Numbered from the stretch's first letter, positions 51,659 to 60,566 are shown. The stretch is DNA of 64,000 nucleotides from Gammaproteobacteria bacterium (GCA_026706385.1 JAPOYV010000121.1:1-64000), one strand, 5' to 3'. Made by a program: numbers and translations. Notes: generated by a model not told the origin, from the sequence alone.

Positions 51659-53116
51659 GTGAATAGCACTATTCGAATTGCACGGATCGGTGGCCTAGGG
51701 CTCGTCTTGGCGCTTGCGCTCGAGTTTGCGCCGAGTTCCATGACCAGCGTCCTGGGGATCGACAGCCAAGCCTTGGCCCAGTCGTCGGGTCGCGAAAAGA
51801 AACGTCGCGTTCCGAACATTACCGAAGCGACGTTCCGGCAACTGTCCGACGCCCAGGAACTGGTGGATGCGGCGCAATGCCTAATCGACGAGCAAGGCAG
51901 GCCGCCACCTGTTGTGGAAGGGGCGGACCCATGCCGCCCGGTTTCCGCCGCCGAGGCCAAGGTTCTCTGGAACGAGGCGCTAGCCGTTCTCACCAGGATG
52001 GAGCAGCGCAGCCGCCGCTACAACGGCAACGAACGGGGCCAGATCCACAACCTGCTGGCCTACGTGAACTACGAGCTCGACGACATCGACAAGACCATCT
52101 ACCACTACGAGCAGGTCCTGGCCCAAGTGCCGGACATCACCGAAGTGGTCGAGAACACGACCCTTCAGCAACTCTCGAAGCTCTACTTCCAGGAAGGCCA
52201 GAAGTATGAGGGCGACCGGGCACTGCCGTACTACCGCAAGGCCCTGGACATGATGGAGCAATGGCTCGTCAGAAGCGACAATCCGGGACCCGAAGCGCAC
52301 TTCTACATGGCGCAGATCTACTACCAGATGAAGGACTTCGCGAACGCCATCGCGCGGCTGGAGCTGGTGGTTTCGATCGCCAGGGAACGCAACATGAAGG
52401 TCAAGGAAAGCTGGTGGACCATGCTGCAGTTCCTCTACTTCGAGGAAGAGAACTGGCCGAAGGTGATCGAGATCCTGGAGATCCTCGTCAAGGACTACCC
52501 GAAGCGGGTGTACTGGGTGAACCTGGCGTCCGTGTACGGCGAGACCGACCAGGGGGATAAGCAGCTTTGGACGCTGGAAGCCGCGCATGCCGGCGGCTAC
52601 CTGGACCAGGAAACGGATCTGCGGACCTATGGTGGCCTGTTGTTGCAGAACGAGATTCCCAACCGCGCCTCCAAGTACCTGCAACTCGGATTCGACGACG
52701 AGATCATCGAGGCGACCGTGACCAACCTGCAGACCTTGGGGCAGGCCTACCAGATCGGTCAGGATGTGGACAAGGCCATCCCGGTGTTCGAAGAGGCAGC
52801 GGGGCTCGCGGAGGACGGCGTCACCTACGATCGGCTGTCCGCGCTCTACCTCGAGAAGGACGAGTTCGGCAAGTGCGTCACCGCGGCCGACAACGCGCTC
52901 GACAAGGGCGGACTCAAGAAGGCGATCACGACCAAGATCACCAAGGGCATCTGCCAATTCAACCTCGACCGGTTGACCGCTGCGCGCCGGACCTTCGTCG
53001 ACCTGCGGCGCGAGGCACGCCAAGACCGAATGCGGCAGGAGGAACGCACCGCCGGTCAGTGGATCACCTATATCGACAGCGAGCAGAGACGGCGTGCCGA
53101 ACTCAACCGTCGTTGA
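51659..53116 (+). CDS. TPR protein of the TonB2-type operon
   Basis: 485 residues from the GTG at 51659 after GGAGG. Signal peptide (IARIGGLGLVLALALEFAPSS...ALA). The rest is tetratricopeptide-repeat helices: NLLAYVNYELDDIDKTIYHYEQVLAQVP, FYMAQIYYQMKDFANAIARLELVV, LASVYGETDQGDKQLWTLEAA, and so on. TPR proteins close these DUF3450/TtpC/ExbBD/TonB clusters; a role in the periplasmic assembly is inferred. A perfect hairpin overlaps its stop codon. Confidence 0.85.
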   Translation: MNSTIRIARIGGLGLVLALALEFAPSSMTSVLGIDSQALAQSSGREKKRRVPNITEATFRQLSDAQELVDAAQCLIDEQGRPPPVVEGADPCRPVSAAEAKVLWNEALAVLTRMEQRSRRYNGNERGQIHNLLAYVNYELDDIDKTIYHYEQVLAQVPDITEVVENTTLQQLSKLYFQEGQKYEGDRALPYYRKALDMMEQWLVRSDNPGPEAHFYMAQIYYQMKDFANAIARLELVVSIARERNMKVKESWWTMLQFLYFEEENWPKVIEILEILVKDYPKRVYWVNLASVYGETDQGDKQLWTLEAAHAGGYLDQETDLRTYGGLLLQNEIPNRASKYLQLGFDDEIIEATVTNLQTLGQAYQIGQDVDKAIPVFEEAAGLAEDGVTYDRLSALYLEKDEFGKCVTAADNALDKGGLKKAITTKITKGICQFNLDRLTAARRTFVDLRREARQDRMRQEERTAGQWITYIDSEQRRRAELNRR

Positions 53117-53124
53117 CGGTTGAG
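53102..53124 (+). terminator. Hairpin at the end of the TonB-type operon
   Basis: CTCAACCGTC (53102-53111) and GACGGTTGAG (53115-53124) form a perfect 10 bp stem with a 3-base loop across the stop codon of the TPR gene. There is no clear U-tract. It probably terminates or protects the operon mRNA. Confidence 0.55.
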
Positions 53125-53242
53125 CGGCGCGAATCGCGGCCCGCCGTCCGCCATGGGCGACCGGGCCGCTACCGCTTGCCGTGTCCGACGTACACGCGGT
53201 GTCGGACGGAATCGCCCGTAGGCGAACAACCCTGAGCCAGAG

Positions 53243-53875
53243 ATGTACACCGGCATCGTCCTAGGTACCTGCCCGGTGACCGCGATGACCCGCGGGGCCG
53301 GCACCACGGCGTTGACCGTGGATCTCGGCGAGTACGCGCACGGCTTGCAGCCCGGGGCCTCGGTCGCCGTGAACGGGACCTGTCTGACCGCCGTGCAGGT
53401 CGCCGACGGGCAGGTACGGTTCGACATCATCGACGAGACTTGGCAGCAGACCAACCTGAGCGACCTCGGCGTAGGCGCCCGCGTCAACGTCGAGCGGTCG
53501 TTTCGGTTGGGCGACGAAGTCGGGGGTCATATCTTGTCGGGGCATGTGGCCGCGGCCACGACTGTCACGGCGGTGGCCGCGGAGGAAGGCCACCGGCTCC
53601 TGACGGTTGCAGTCCCCGAGCGTTGGATGCCCTACCTGATGGCCAAGGGTTTCGTGGCCCTCAACGGTGCCAGCCTGACGATCCAGGATCTCGACCGCGG
53701 CGCTTCGACGATCACGGTCAGCCTGATCCCGGAGACGTTGGCACGCACCACCTTCGGCACCGTCGCGTGCGGTGAGCGGTTGAACCTCGAAGTGGATGCG
53801 CAGACGCAGGCTGTGGTCGACACCGTCCGAGCGATGCTGCCGGAATTGCTTCGCGAAGCGCAGAAAGGGCTGTAG
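53243..53875 (+). CDS. ribE: Riboflavin synthase, alpha chain
   Basis: 210 residues, close to the usual ~215. The enzyme dismutates two molecules of 6,7-dimethyl-8-ribityllumazine to riboflavin. Two similar lumazine-binding halves are seen: MYTGIVLGTCPV (family usually MFTGIV), VAVNGTCLTAV and GGHILSGHV in the first; MPYLMAKGFVALNGASLTI and TLARTTFGTVACGERLNLE in the second. It is alone here, far from ribD, and followed 5 bases later by hspQ. No FMN riboswitch was seen upstream. Confidence 0.92.
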   Translation: MYTGIVLGTCPVTAMTRGAGTTALTVDLGEYAHGLQPGASVAVNGTCLTAVQVADGQVRFDIIDETWQQTNLSDLGVGARVNVERSFRLGDEVGGHILSGHVAAATTVTAVAAEEGHRLLTVAVPERWMPYLMAKGFVALNGASLTIQDLDRGASTITVSLIPETLARTTFGTVACGERLNLEVDAQTQAVVDTVRAMLPELLREAQKGL

Positions 53876-53880
53876 GCGCG

Positions 53881-54189
53881 GTGCCAAGCGTCAAGTTTTC
53901 CGTCGGCGAGATCGTCCACCACCTACGTTTCGGCTATCGCGGCGTAATCTACGGCGTCGACCCCGAGTTCTCGCTTTCGGACGCGTGGTACGAGGAAGTC
54001 GCTCGGTCAAGGCCGCCTAAGGACCGCCCTTGGTACCATGTGCTCGTCGATGGTGCGCAGCATCCGACCTACGTGGCGGAGCGTCACCTCGAGGCATCCG
54101 AGGATCGGACCCAGGTCGAACATCCGTTGCTCGGCGAACACTTCGAGAGTTACGACGGACGCCGCTACCACCCGCGCAACGTGCATTGA
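53881..54189 (+). CDS. hspQ: Heat shock protein HspQ
   Basis: 102 residues starting at a GTG (53881). HspQ (YccV) is a small heat-inducible protein that binds hemimethylated DNA in vitro and modulates proteolysis. Family motifs: KFSVGEIVHHLRFGYRGVIYGVDPEF near the start, PWYHVLVDGAQHPTYVAERHL, and HPLLGEHFESYDGRRYHP. Typical of Gammaproteobacteria. It lies 5 bases after ribE and may be co-transcribed. Confidence 0.93.
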   Translation: MPSVKFSVGEIVHHLRFGYRGVIYGVDPEFSLSDAWYEEVARSRPPKDRPWYHVLVDGAQHPTYVAERHLEASEDRTQVEHPLLGEHFESYDGRRYHPRNVH

Positions 54190-54196
54190 GCGCAAA

Positions 54197-55312
54197 TCAG
54201 GCGAGCCCGAATACGCCCGCTCCGTTGTCCCAGAAGATCTTGCGGATGCTCGACTCCGGCAAGGGCTGCTTCTCGAGGTCGGCCATGCCGGCAGGCCATG
54301 TCCCGTCCGGGTGCGGGTAGTCGGTGTTGAACGTCACGTAGTCGTCGCCCACCAGGCCGCACACGGCCGGCAAGGTCATCTCGTCGCCCCGGCATGCCAC
54401 CAGGAAGTTCGACTTGAAGTACTCCGTCGGCCGCTTCTTCAGCAGCGGATGCTCCGCGTTGCCGGAGAAGTCCCAATGTTGCTCCATGCGTTGCAGCCAA
54501 TACGGGAGCCACCCGGCATCCGCCTCGACATGCACTATGCGCATCCGCGGGAAGCGTTCGATCACCCCGTACCAGATCAAGCTCATCATCGCGACCATGG
54601 CCTCGAACGGGTGCGCGATGATGTGGCCGGAAGTGTGGGTTTCCATGCGTTCGCCGAACGAGGGCAGATACGGGGAGCCCGAGTCGTGGATGCACAGGGG
54701 CAGGCCGAGATCCTCGACGACGGCCCACAGCGGGTCGTTGGCCTCGTGATGCAGATTGCGGCCGCAGACGGGGTTGGGTCTGACATAGAAGCCGGCGGCG
54801 CCCTTGCCGGCGGTGCGCTTGGCTTCCTCGATGGCGAGATCGGGTGCCTGCACGGGGAGCATCGCCGCCATCCGCAGCCGGTGGGGAGCGGCGCTGCAGT
54901 ACGCAAGGCTCCAGTCGTTGTACGCACGGCACACGGCGGCGAGCAACTCCGGGTCTTTGAACTCCTTGCCGAGCATCTGGCCGCCGACCGTGGGGTAGAG
55001 CACTTGCGCATCGACGCCGTGGGCATCCATGTCCGCCAGTCGCGCCTCGGGCCGGAAACCCGTTGCGCGGGCCTTTTCGTGCTTCTCCATCCCGCGCGCT
55101 GCCGCTTCGTGAAACTCCTTCGAGTGCATGGGATAGCTGCCGTCCTGCTTGGTGATCGGCTCGCCCTCCACGCACATCCCGGCGCGTCCGTTGCCCATGT
55201 CGCCGATCCGCGGCGCACGGTCGGCGAACGCGGGGTCGATGTGGTCAACCCAGATGTTCGGCGGCTCCATCTGGTGCGAATCCGTGTCGAGAATACGAAA
55301 ACCGTTGCGCAT
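54197..55312 (-). CDS. Amidohydrolase family protein (amidohydrolase 2)
   Basis: 371 residues. TIM-barrel metal-dependent hydrolase of the amidohydrolase-2 type: FRILDTDSHQMEPPNIW at the N terminus (the usual H-x-H here is D-S-H), ADMDAHGVDAQVLYP, IHDSGSP, the His-rich HTSGHIIAHPFEAM, and FNTDYPHPDGTWP at the C terminus with the last metal ligand Asp. Such proteins decarboxylate or hydrolyse aromatic acids. Substrate not readable. Convergent with hspQ. Confidence 0.85.
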   Translation of the reverse strand: MRNGFRILDTDSHQMEPPNIWVDHIDPAFADRAPRIGDMGNGRAGMCVEGEPITKQDGSYPMHSKEFHEAAARGMEKHEKARATGFRPEARLADMDAHGVDAQVLYPTVGGQMLGKEFKDPELLAAVCRAYNDWSLAYCSAAPHRLRMAAMLPVQAPDLAIEEAKRTAGKGAAGFYVRPNPVCGRNLHHEANDPLWAVVEDLGLPLCIHDSGSPYLPSFGERMETHTSGHIIAHPFEAMVAMMSLIWYGVIERFPRMRIVHVEADAGWLPYWLQRMEQHWDFSGNAEHPLLKKRPTEYFKSNFLVACRGDEMTLPAVCGLVGDDYVTFNTDYPHPDGTWPAGMADLEKQPLPESSIRKIFWDNGAGVFGLA

Positions 55313-55430
55313 GCTCCCTCCCGCTGGCGACCGCCTACCTAACGCTAACCGCTTACGCCGCTCGATTCAAAGCGCGCAAAGCCGGTCCTGCGTGGGTTAG
55401 GCTGTGCGCGTTCGCTGATGGGAGGGAACC

Positions 55431-56294
55431 GTGCACTTCGGATTGCGCTACTGCAACACGGGCCGCTACGTCGACGGTGCCAAGGCGGTGGAACTGGTGC
55501 AGGCGGCCGAAGAGGCCGGGTTCGAGTCCGCGTGGACCGTCGAACACACCGTGGTGCCGGCCGGGCATGCATCGGCCTATCCGTATTCCGCGGACGGTCG
55601 CATGGCGGGCGGCGTCTACGACTTCCCGCTTCCCGATCCGCTCATCTGGATGGCCTACGTTGCCGCGCGAACGACCTCGATCAAGCTCGGCACCGGGATT
55701 CTCATCCTGCCCCAGCACAGCCCCGTGATCACCGCCAAGCAGGTCGCCACGCTCGACGTCATGTCCGGTGGACGCGTCCTCCTAGGCATCGGCGTCGGTT
55801 GGCTGAAGGAGGAGTTCGAGGCCATCGGTGCTTCGTTCTCCGACCGCGCTCGGCGCACTGATGAGTACGTGGCCGTTTTGCGCACGCTGTGGGCAGAGGA
55901 GCGCCCGTCGTTCACCGGCGAGTTCATCCGTTTCGACGGCGCCTACTGCCGGCCGCAGCCCGTGAACGGCACGGTCCCAATCCACGTCGGTGGCCACTCG
56001 CCCGCCGCGGCGCGCCGCGCGGGTCGGCTCGGCGACGGCTTCTTCCCAGCACGCGGCAATCCGGTCGAACTCGTCGCGATGGCGCGCGACGCGGCCACGG
56101 CCGCGGGACGGGATCCGGATGCGCTCGAGATCACGCTGAGTTGCCCGGAGGACTTGGGCGACTTGGCGTCGCTCAAGGACCTCGGCGTGCACCGCGTCCT
56201 CGTACCGGTGAATTCCACGCCGGGCATGGTGGCGGCAGCCCGGAATCCGGAAGGCGTGCTGGCTTGGCGCGCGCGGATCGAGGAGTTGGCCTGA
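55431..56294 (+). CDS. LLM-class flavin/F420-dependent oxidoreductase
   Basis: 287 residues from the GTG at 55431 after a GGAGGG site. Luciferase-like family: MHFGLRYCNTGRYVDG, FESAWTVEHTVVP, TGILILPQHSPVITAKQVATLDVMSGGRVLLGIGVGWLKEEFEA and PIHVGGHSPAAARRAGRLGDGFFP, the latter typical of F420-type members. Its stop overlaps the next start (TGATG), so it leads a three-gene catabolic-looking operon. Confidence 0.88.
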   Translation: MHFGLRYCNTGRYVDGAKAVELVQAAEEAGFESAWTVEHTVVPAGHASAYPYSADGRMAGGVYDFPLPDPLIWMAYVAARTTSIKLGTGILILPQHSPVITAKQVATLDVMSGGRVLLGIGVGWLKEEFEAIGASFSDRARRTDEYVAVLRTLWAEERPSFTGEFIRFDGAYCRPQPVNGTVPIHVGGHSPAAARRAGRLGDGFFPARGNPVELVAMARDAATAAGRDPDALEITLSCPEDLGDLASLKDLGVHRVLVPVNSTPGMVAAARNPEGVLAWRARIEELA

Positions 56295-56983
56295 TGTCCG
56301 ACCCCCGGGACGAGGGCTTGCGGCGACAGCTTGCGAACCTTGCCGAGCGCCCGGTGGCGGGGTGGAAGATCGGCCTGACCTCGGGCGTTGCGCGCGACAG
56401 CATGGGCGCGGGGTTCCGGCCGTTCGGGTACATCCTCGCAGATCGGGTGTTCGCGAGTGGCGCGGTGATTCCGCTGGCACCCTTCCGGAACGGCGAAGAC
56501 ATCCGCGTGGGCGTCGAGAATGAGCTGTGTTTCCGCATGGGCGCCGCGCTGTCGGGGGAAGTCAGTGCCGACGACGCCCGTGCAGCGGTCGCGAGTGTGG
56601 CCGCCGGCTTCGAGATCAACGAGCAGCGCCTGGCGCGCGACGCCAGCGTCGTCGACCGGCTCGGCGACGACCTCAATCAGTGGGGGATCGTGGCCGGCGA
56701 GGACGTCGTCTTGGATTTCTCGTCGTTCGACTTTGCGTCGCTGAGCGTGGCCCTTGCCTTGGACGACGTCGTGGTCGAGACGGTCGCGGCGCGCGGTCAC
56801 ATCGACGACCACTTCGCCTCGATCGCGGCGCTGGCACGCCAGCTCGGTCGTTTCGGCCGCACACTGGAAGCCGGGAGCCGCGTCATCACCGGCTCCTATA
56901 CGCGCCAGCGCGTCGCCGATGCGTGTCGCTGGCAAGGGGATTTCGGCCCGGAGATCGGGCGCGTCAGCGTGGAGTTTCGATGA
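56294..56983 (+). CDS. 2-keto-4-pentenoate hydratase/fumarylacetoacetase-like enzyme
   Basis: 229 residues. FAH/hydratase fold: RPVAGWKIGLTSG near the N terminus and the metal-binding RVGVENELCFRMG, then WGIVAGEDVVLDF. This resembles hydratases that add water to 2-hydroxypentadienoate, and the related decarboxylases. It is translationally coupled at both ends (1-base and 4-base overlaps) to the LLM oxidoreductase and the 2-hydroxyacid dehydrogenase, suggesting one degradative pathway. Confidence 0.82.
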   Translation: MSDPRDEGLRRQLANLAERPVAGWKIGLTSGVARDSMGAGFRPFGYILADRVFASGAVIPLAPFRNGEDIRVGVENELCFRMGAALSGEVSADDARAAVASVAAGFEINEQRLARDASVVDRLGDDLNQWGIVAGEDVVLDFSSFDFASLSVALALDDVVVETVAARGHIDDHFASIAALARQLGRFGRTLEAGSRVITGSYTRQRVADACRWQGDFGPEIGRVSVEFR

Positions 56984-57945
56984 AGGTTCTGATCGTGCCG
57001 GGGCTGACCCTGCGCAGCGTGGATCCGGCGGACGTGGACCGCATCCGCGTTGCCGGTGGCGGGGCGGATGTGGTCATCGCTTCGGATCCGGAAATGGCGC
57101 TCGCCGAGGCGGCGGACGCGGATGTGATCTTCGGCGGCGTGTCGAGATCGATGTATCTCGCGGCCAAGAAACTGCGTTGGGTGCATGCCATCGCGTCGGG
57201 CGTCGATGGCTACCTGTACGACGAGTTCCGCAAGGGCGACGTCGTGCTGACCAGCGAGAAGGGTCTCGTCGGCGAACACCTCGCCGACCACGCCTTCGGC
57301 CTGCTGTTGATGCTGACCCGTCAGCTCAAAACGGCCACGCATCTCGGTCCCGACGCCTGGAACCATCGGCCAACGATGCGGGCCAAGGAGATCGAGTTGA
57401 CCGGTGCCACGATGGGCATATTCGGTTTCGGCGGCACGGGACGGGCCGTGGCGCGCCGGGCGGCCGCATTCGGCATGTCGGTCATGGCCCTGGACCGCGA
57501 CCCGGTGCCTGTCTCGGCCGAGGTGGACGTCGTGCATGGACCGGACGACTTCGACGAACTGCTTGCCGCGTCGGACGTCGTCGCCATCTGTTGTCCGCTG
57601 ACGCCGGAGACCCGGGGGAAGTTCGGCGCCGCGGCGTTCCGCACGATGAAGAAGGAAGCCATCTTGGTGAACGTGACGCGCGGCGAGGTGATGGTGGAGG
57701 GGGATCTGGTACAGGCCCTCGAGTCCGGCGAGATTCGCGGCGCCGCGCTCGACGTGGCCCCGCGCGAGCCGCTGCCCGCGGACAGCCGCTTGTGGTCTTT
57801 TCCGCAAGTGGCGATGACGCCCCACACCGCCGGGGCGAGCCAATTCCGCGCCGGGCGCAACATCGACCGGTTCGTCCGCAACCTGGAGCGTCTGCGCCAG
57901 GGCGAGCCCCTCGAGGGCGTGATCGACAAAGAGCTCGGTTACTAG
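56980..57945 (+). CDS. D-2-hydroxyacid dehydrogenase family protein
   Basis: 321 residues. NAD-binding motif GIFGFGGTGRAVARRAAAFGM in the middle, catalytic Arg in VNVTRGEVM, Glu in APREPLPADSRLW and His in MTPHTAGAS. Oxidoreductase for a 2-keto or 2-hydroxy acid. It overlaps the hydratase by 4 bases and is followed by tag 17 bases downstream. Substrate unknown. Confidence 0.87.
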   Translation: MKVLIVPGLTLRSVDPADVDRIRVAGGGADVVIASDPEMALAEAADADVIFGGVSRSMYLAAKKLRWVHAIASGVDGYLYDEFRKGDVVLTSEKGLVGEHLADHAFGLLLMLTRQLKTATHLGPDAWNHRPTMRAKEIELTGATMGIFGFGGTGRAVARRAAAFGMSVMALDRDPVPVSAEVDVVHGPDDFDELLAASDVVAICCPLTPETRGKFGAAAFRTMKKEAILVNVTRGEVMVEGDLVQALESGEIRGAALDVAPREPLPADSRLWSFPQVAMTPHTAGASQFRAGRNIDRFVRNLERLRQGEPLEGVIDKELGY

Positions 57946-57962
57946 CGGCTTAGGGGCCTTTA

Positions 57963-58562
57963 GTGCCTAGTGTCGAGCCTCGTCGCTGTGCCTGGTGTGG
58001 CGACGACCCGCTCCTCATCGATTACCACGACACCGAGTGGGGTGTGCCGAGTGTCGACGACCGGCACCTGTTCGAATTGCTCACGTTGGAGGGTGCCCAG
58101 GCCGGCTTGAGCTGGATCACCATCCTCAAGAAGCGCGACGGGTACCGGGCCGCGTTCGCGGGCTTCGATGTCGACGAAGTTGCGCGTTTCGACGCTCGCC
58201 GCGTGGCCGCGCTTTGCGATGACGCCCGCATCGTGCGTAACCGCGCGAAGATCGAGTCCACGGTGGGCAATGCGCGAGCCGTCCTGTACCTTCGGGAGGA
58301 GGGCCGAACGCTCTGCGGATTCCTCTGGGGATTCGTCGACGGACGCCCCGTCCGGAACGCCTACGCCGCGAGCGGAGAGATCCCAGCGCAGAGCGCGCAG
58401 TCACGCGCCATGAGCGCGGCACTCAAGAAACGCGGGTTCAAGTTCTGCGGTCCGACGATCTGCTATGCACTCATGCAGGCGGCCGGGCTGGTCAACGACC
58501 ACGTTACCGGTTGCTTCCGGCACCCGGAGTTGTCCTACGTGCCGCTGCAACCCTCGCAGTAG
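57963..58562 (+). CDS. tag: DNA-3-methyladenine glycosylase I
   Basis: 199 residues from the GTG at 57963. Removes 3-methyladenine from DNA. Zinc ligands match E. coli Tag: Cys9 (RRCAWCG), His22 (IDYHDTEWG) and the C-terminal H-x3-C (NDHVTGCFRHPEL). LFELLTLEGAQAGLSWITILKKRDGYRAAFAGFD and FKFCGPTICYALMQAAG are family signatures. It overlaps the tail of the remnant on the other strand. Confidence 0.94.
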   Translation: MPSVEPRRCAWCGDDPLLIDYHDTEWGVPSVDDRHLFELLTLEGAQAGLSWITILKKRDGYRAAFAGFDVDEVARFDARRVAALCDDARIVRNRAKIESTVGNARAVLYLREEGRTLCGFLWGFVDGRPVRNAYAASGEIPAQSAQSRAMSAALKKRGFKFCGPTICYALMQAAGLVNDHVTGCFRHPELSYVPLQPSQ

Positions 58563-58870
58563 TCTAGGCACGCCTGCATCCGCTCTCGGTCGCGGTTCGT
58601 CTTGGCCCGTTCTGGTCCCGACTGTGCGACCGCTACCGCCTTGTCGCGTTCTCCTCGGGTCGCAAGGAGACGCGCCAGTGTGTCGACGATGGCCAGGTCT
58701 TCGCCTCCGGTCATCCAGAACGCTTCTCGTGCCTGTGCGACGTTAGCGTCGATGGGTGACCCGGTGGGATAGCCAGCCCAGGCCAGTGCGTTGTTGGCCA
58801 GTGGCTCGTTCGCTTCCGCGTCCACCTTGAGCGCTACGGTGTGCTCGGCGAGCCAGGTGGCGACCCGCGC
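58535..58870 (-). pseudogene. C-terminal remnant of a TPR/thioredoxin-type protein
   Basis: In one minus-strand frame the region reads EANEPLANNALAWAGYP, then SPIDANVAQAREAFWMTGGEDLAIVDTLARLLATRGERDKAVAVAQSG, the typical tail of periplasmic tetratricopeptide/thioredoxin-like proteins. A likely signal-peptide fragment (MLALGGLLLGM) lies in another frame just upstream, and the rest of the protein is missing. No good start or ribosome site belongs to this frame. I call it a truncated, frameshifted remnant directly after the response regulator gene. Confidence 0.5.
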
Positions 58871-58925
58871 ATGCCAAGCAGCAGCCCGCCCAGTGCGAGC
58901 ATCCTCGTGGCGGTGCGGGTAGGCA

Positions 58926-59627
58926 CTACGAGATGGCCAGCTTGAAGCCGGCGCCGTGCACCGTCTCGATGGGATCCAGTCCGCCGTCGCGCAGCTTGGC
59001 GCGCAGACGACGTATGTGGCTGTCGATGGTCCGGTCGCTGACCACGCGGCGACCCGTGTAGGCACCCGCCATCAGGGCGTCGCGGTCGCAGACCTTGCCT
59101 TGCTTCAGTGCCAGGGTCGTCAGCAGTCCGAACTCCGTACGCGTGAGGTCCACGGCGCGGCCGTGCACGGTCGCCGTCTGCGCATCGAGGTCGATTTGCA
59201 ACGCCCCGGCGACGATTTCGTTGCCATCCGGTGCCGCAAGGGCGTCCGCACGCCGGAACTGGGCCTTGACGCGGGCCACGAGTTCGCGGGGGCTGAAAGG
59301 CTTCGCGATGTAGTCGTCGCCGCCCGCCTCGAGCCCGACCACGCGATCCGGTTCGGCATCCTTGGACGACAGGAAGAGGATCGGCACGTTGCGGCTTTGT
59401 GGCGGGTTGGCCCCGGCCGTGTCGCGGATCGCCCGGCAGACGTCGAGACCGGTAAGCTCCGGCATGAGGATGTCGAGGATCACGAGGTCCGGTCGATGGC
59501 GCGTGAATTCCGCCAAGGTGGACCGGCCGTCTGCAGCTTCGATCACGTCGAACCCGGCCCGCCGCAATGCGAAGCAGATCACATCGCGGATGTGCGAGTC
59601 GTCGTCGGCCACCAGGATCGTGCGCAT
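58926..59627 (-). CDS. Orphan OmpR/PhoB-family response regulator
   Basis: 233 residues. Receiver with phosphorylated D52 (LVILDILMPELTG), Lys in YIAKPFSPRELVARVKAQF, and a winged-helix DNA-binding domain (RAVDLTRTEFGLLTTLALKQG ... TIDSHIRRLRAKL ... ETVHGAGFKLAI). Spacer between Asp and Lys carries an unusually long SSKDAEPDRVVGLEAGGDD. No sensor kinase gene is adjacent; the downstream gene is a remnant, so the kinase may have been lost or is elsewhere. Confidence 0.9.
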   Translation of the reverse strand: MRTILVADDDSHIRDVICFALRRAGFDVIEAADGRSTLAEFTRHRPDLVILDILMPELTGLDVCRAIRDTAGANPPQSRNVPILFLSSKDAEPDRVVGLEAGGDDYIAKPFSPRELVARVKAQFRRADALAAPDGNEIVAGALQIDLDAQTATVHGRAVDLTRTEFGLLTTLALKQGKVCDRDALMAGAYTGRRVVSDRTIDSHIRRLRAKLRDGGLDPIETVHGAGFKLAIS

Positions 59628-59723
59628 CGATGACGAGCTTATCGCAAGAGAACTTGCTTCGACGGCGGTGATGGCGTCTCATTTGGCGTTCCGTGACCGC
59701 GGCCTGATTGTGAGGTGGGATCG

Positions 59724-60566
59724 ATGACGAGGGCGATTGGCGAGGCAGAGAGAACCGCCTTCGCACGGCAGGGTTATGTCGTTCTCGAGTCCGTCATCGG
59801 TGCGGCGGATCTCGCCATGCTGCGCCGAGAATGCGCCGTCTTCGTCGAGCGAACCGACGCTTGGCTCGCCGAGCGCGGCACCGATGTGTTCGGGATCACC
59901 CATCGCGGCAAGCGCTACTTCATCAGCAACCGCTACCGCGACAGCGCGGACTTGCCGCAGTTCGTGTTCGGCGAAACGATGCGCGCGATCACCACGGCCT
60001 TCCTCGGCGACACCGTTTATCTCTTCAACGAGCAGTGGGTCGTCAAGGGTGCGGAACAGGGCATGAAGTTCGCTTGGCACCAGGACTCCGGCTACGTGCA
60101 GTTCAACGATCCCGGCAATCAGCACAAGCCCTATCTCACCTGCTGGTGTGCCTTGGACGACATGTCCGCGTCCAACGGCACGATCTCGGTCATGCCGCAT
60201 GACCGCGTGGGCTCCCGCGACACCGTCTTCCCGCACCGACGCGAGGAGGGCACGAACGACCTCGTCGGCTACGACGGGGACGACCCTGGCGAACTGATCG
60301 AGATGCCAGCAGGCAGCGTCGCGGTGTTCTCCAGCACGAGCCTGCACCGCAGCGGGCCGAATACCACGGACCGTTGGCGTCGCGTATACCTGACGCAGTA
60401 CAGCGCCGAGCGAATCCGTAGCACGAAGGGCGACCTCTGGGGGCAGGGTGTTCCGTTCGTCGCGGGCGGCGAGCTGGTCTACGACCCGACGACCGACGTG
60501 GCCGAACCGATGCCGCAGTGGCTCCGGGCGCGGCGCCGCGCCGCGGGGGTATCAAACTCTCAATAG
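59724..60566 (+). CDS. Phytanoyl-CoA dioxygenase (PhyH) family protein
   Basis: 280 residues from the ATG at 59724 (MTRAIGEAERTAFARQGYVVL); a GTG three codons upstream is also possible. Iron ligands H119 and D121 (WHQDSGY) and distal H208 (TSLHRSGPNTT). CALDDMSASNGTISVMPHDR is the typical substrate-lid region, and RWRRVYLTQYS the 2-oxoglutarate-binding Arg segment. Third member of the family in the window. Its stop overlaps the aroA 3' end by 7 bases. Confidence 0.87.
   Translation: MTRAIGEAERTAFARQGYVVLESVIGAADLAMLRRECAVFVERTDAWLAERGTDVFGITHRGKRYFISNRYRDSADLPQFVFGETMRAITTAFLGDTVYLFNEQWVVKGAEQGMKFAWHQDSGYVQFNDPGNQHKPYLTCWCALDDMSASNGTISVMPHDRVGSRDTVFPHRREEGTNDLVGYDGDDPGELIEMPAGSVAVFSSTSLHRSGPNTTDRWRRVYLTQYSAERIRSTKGDLWGQGVPFVAGGELVYDPTTDVAEPMPQWLRARRRAAGVSNSQ

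Noticed and set aside
53125-53242. FMN riboswitch upstream of riboflavin synthase
   Set aside because: The region has GC-rich inverted repeats but none of the conserved RFN motifs that I can recognise.
58926-59065. Start of the TPR-like remnant at 59065
   Set aside because: It would overlap the response regulator in another frame on the same strand; no ribosome site.
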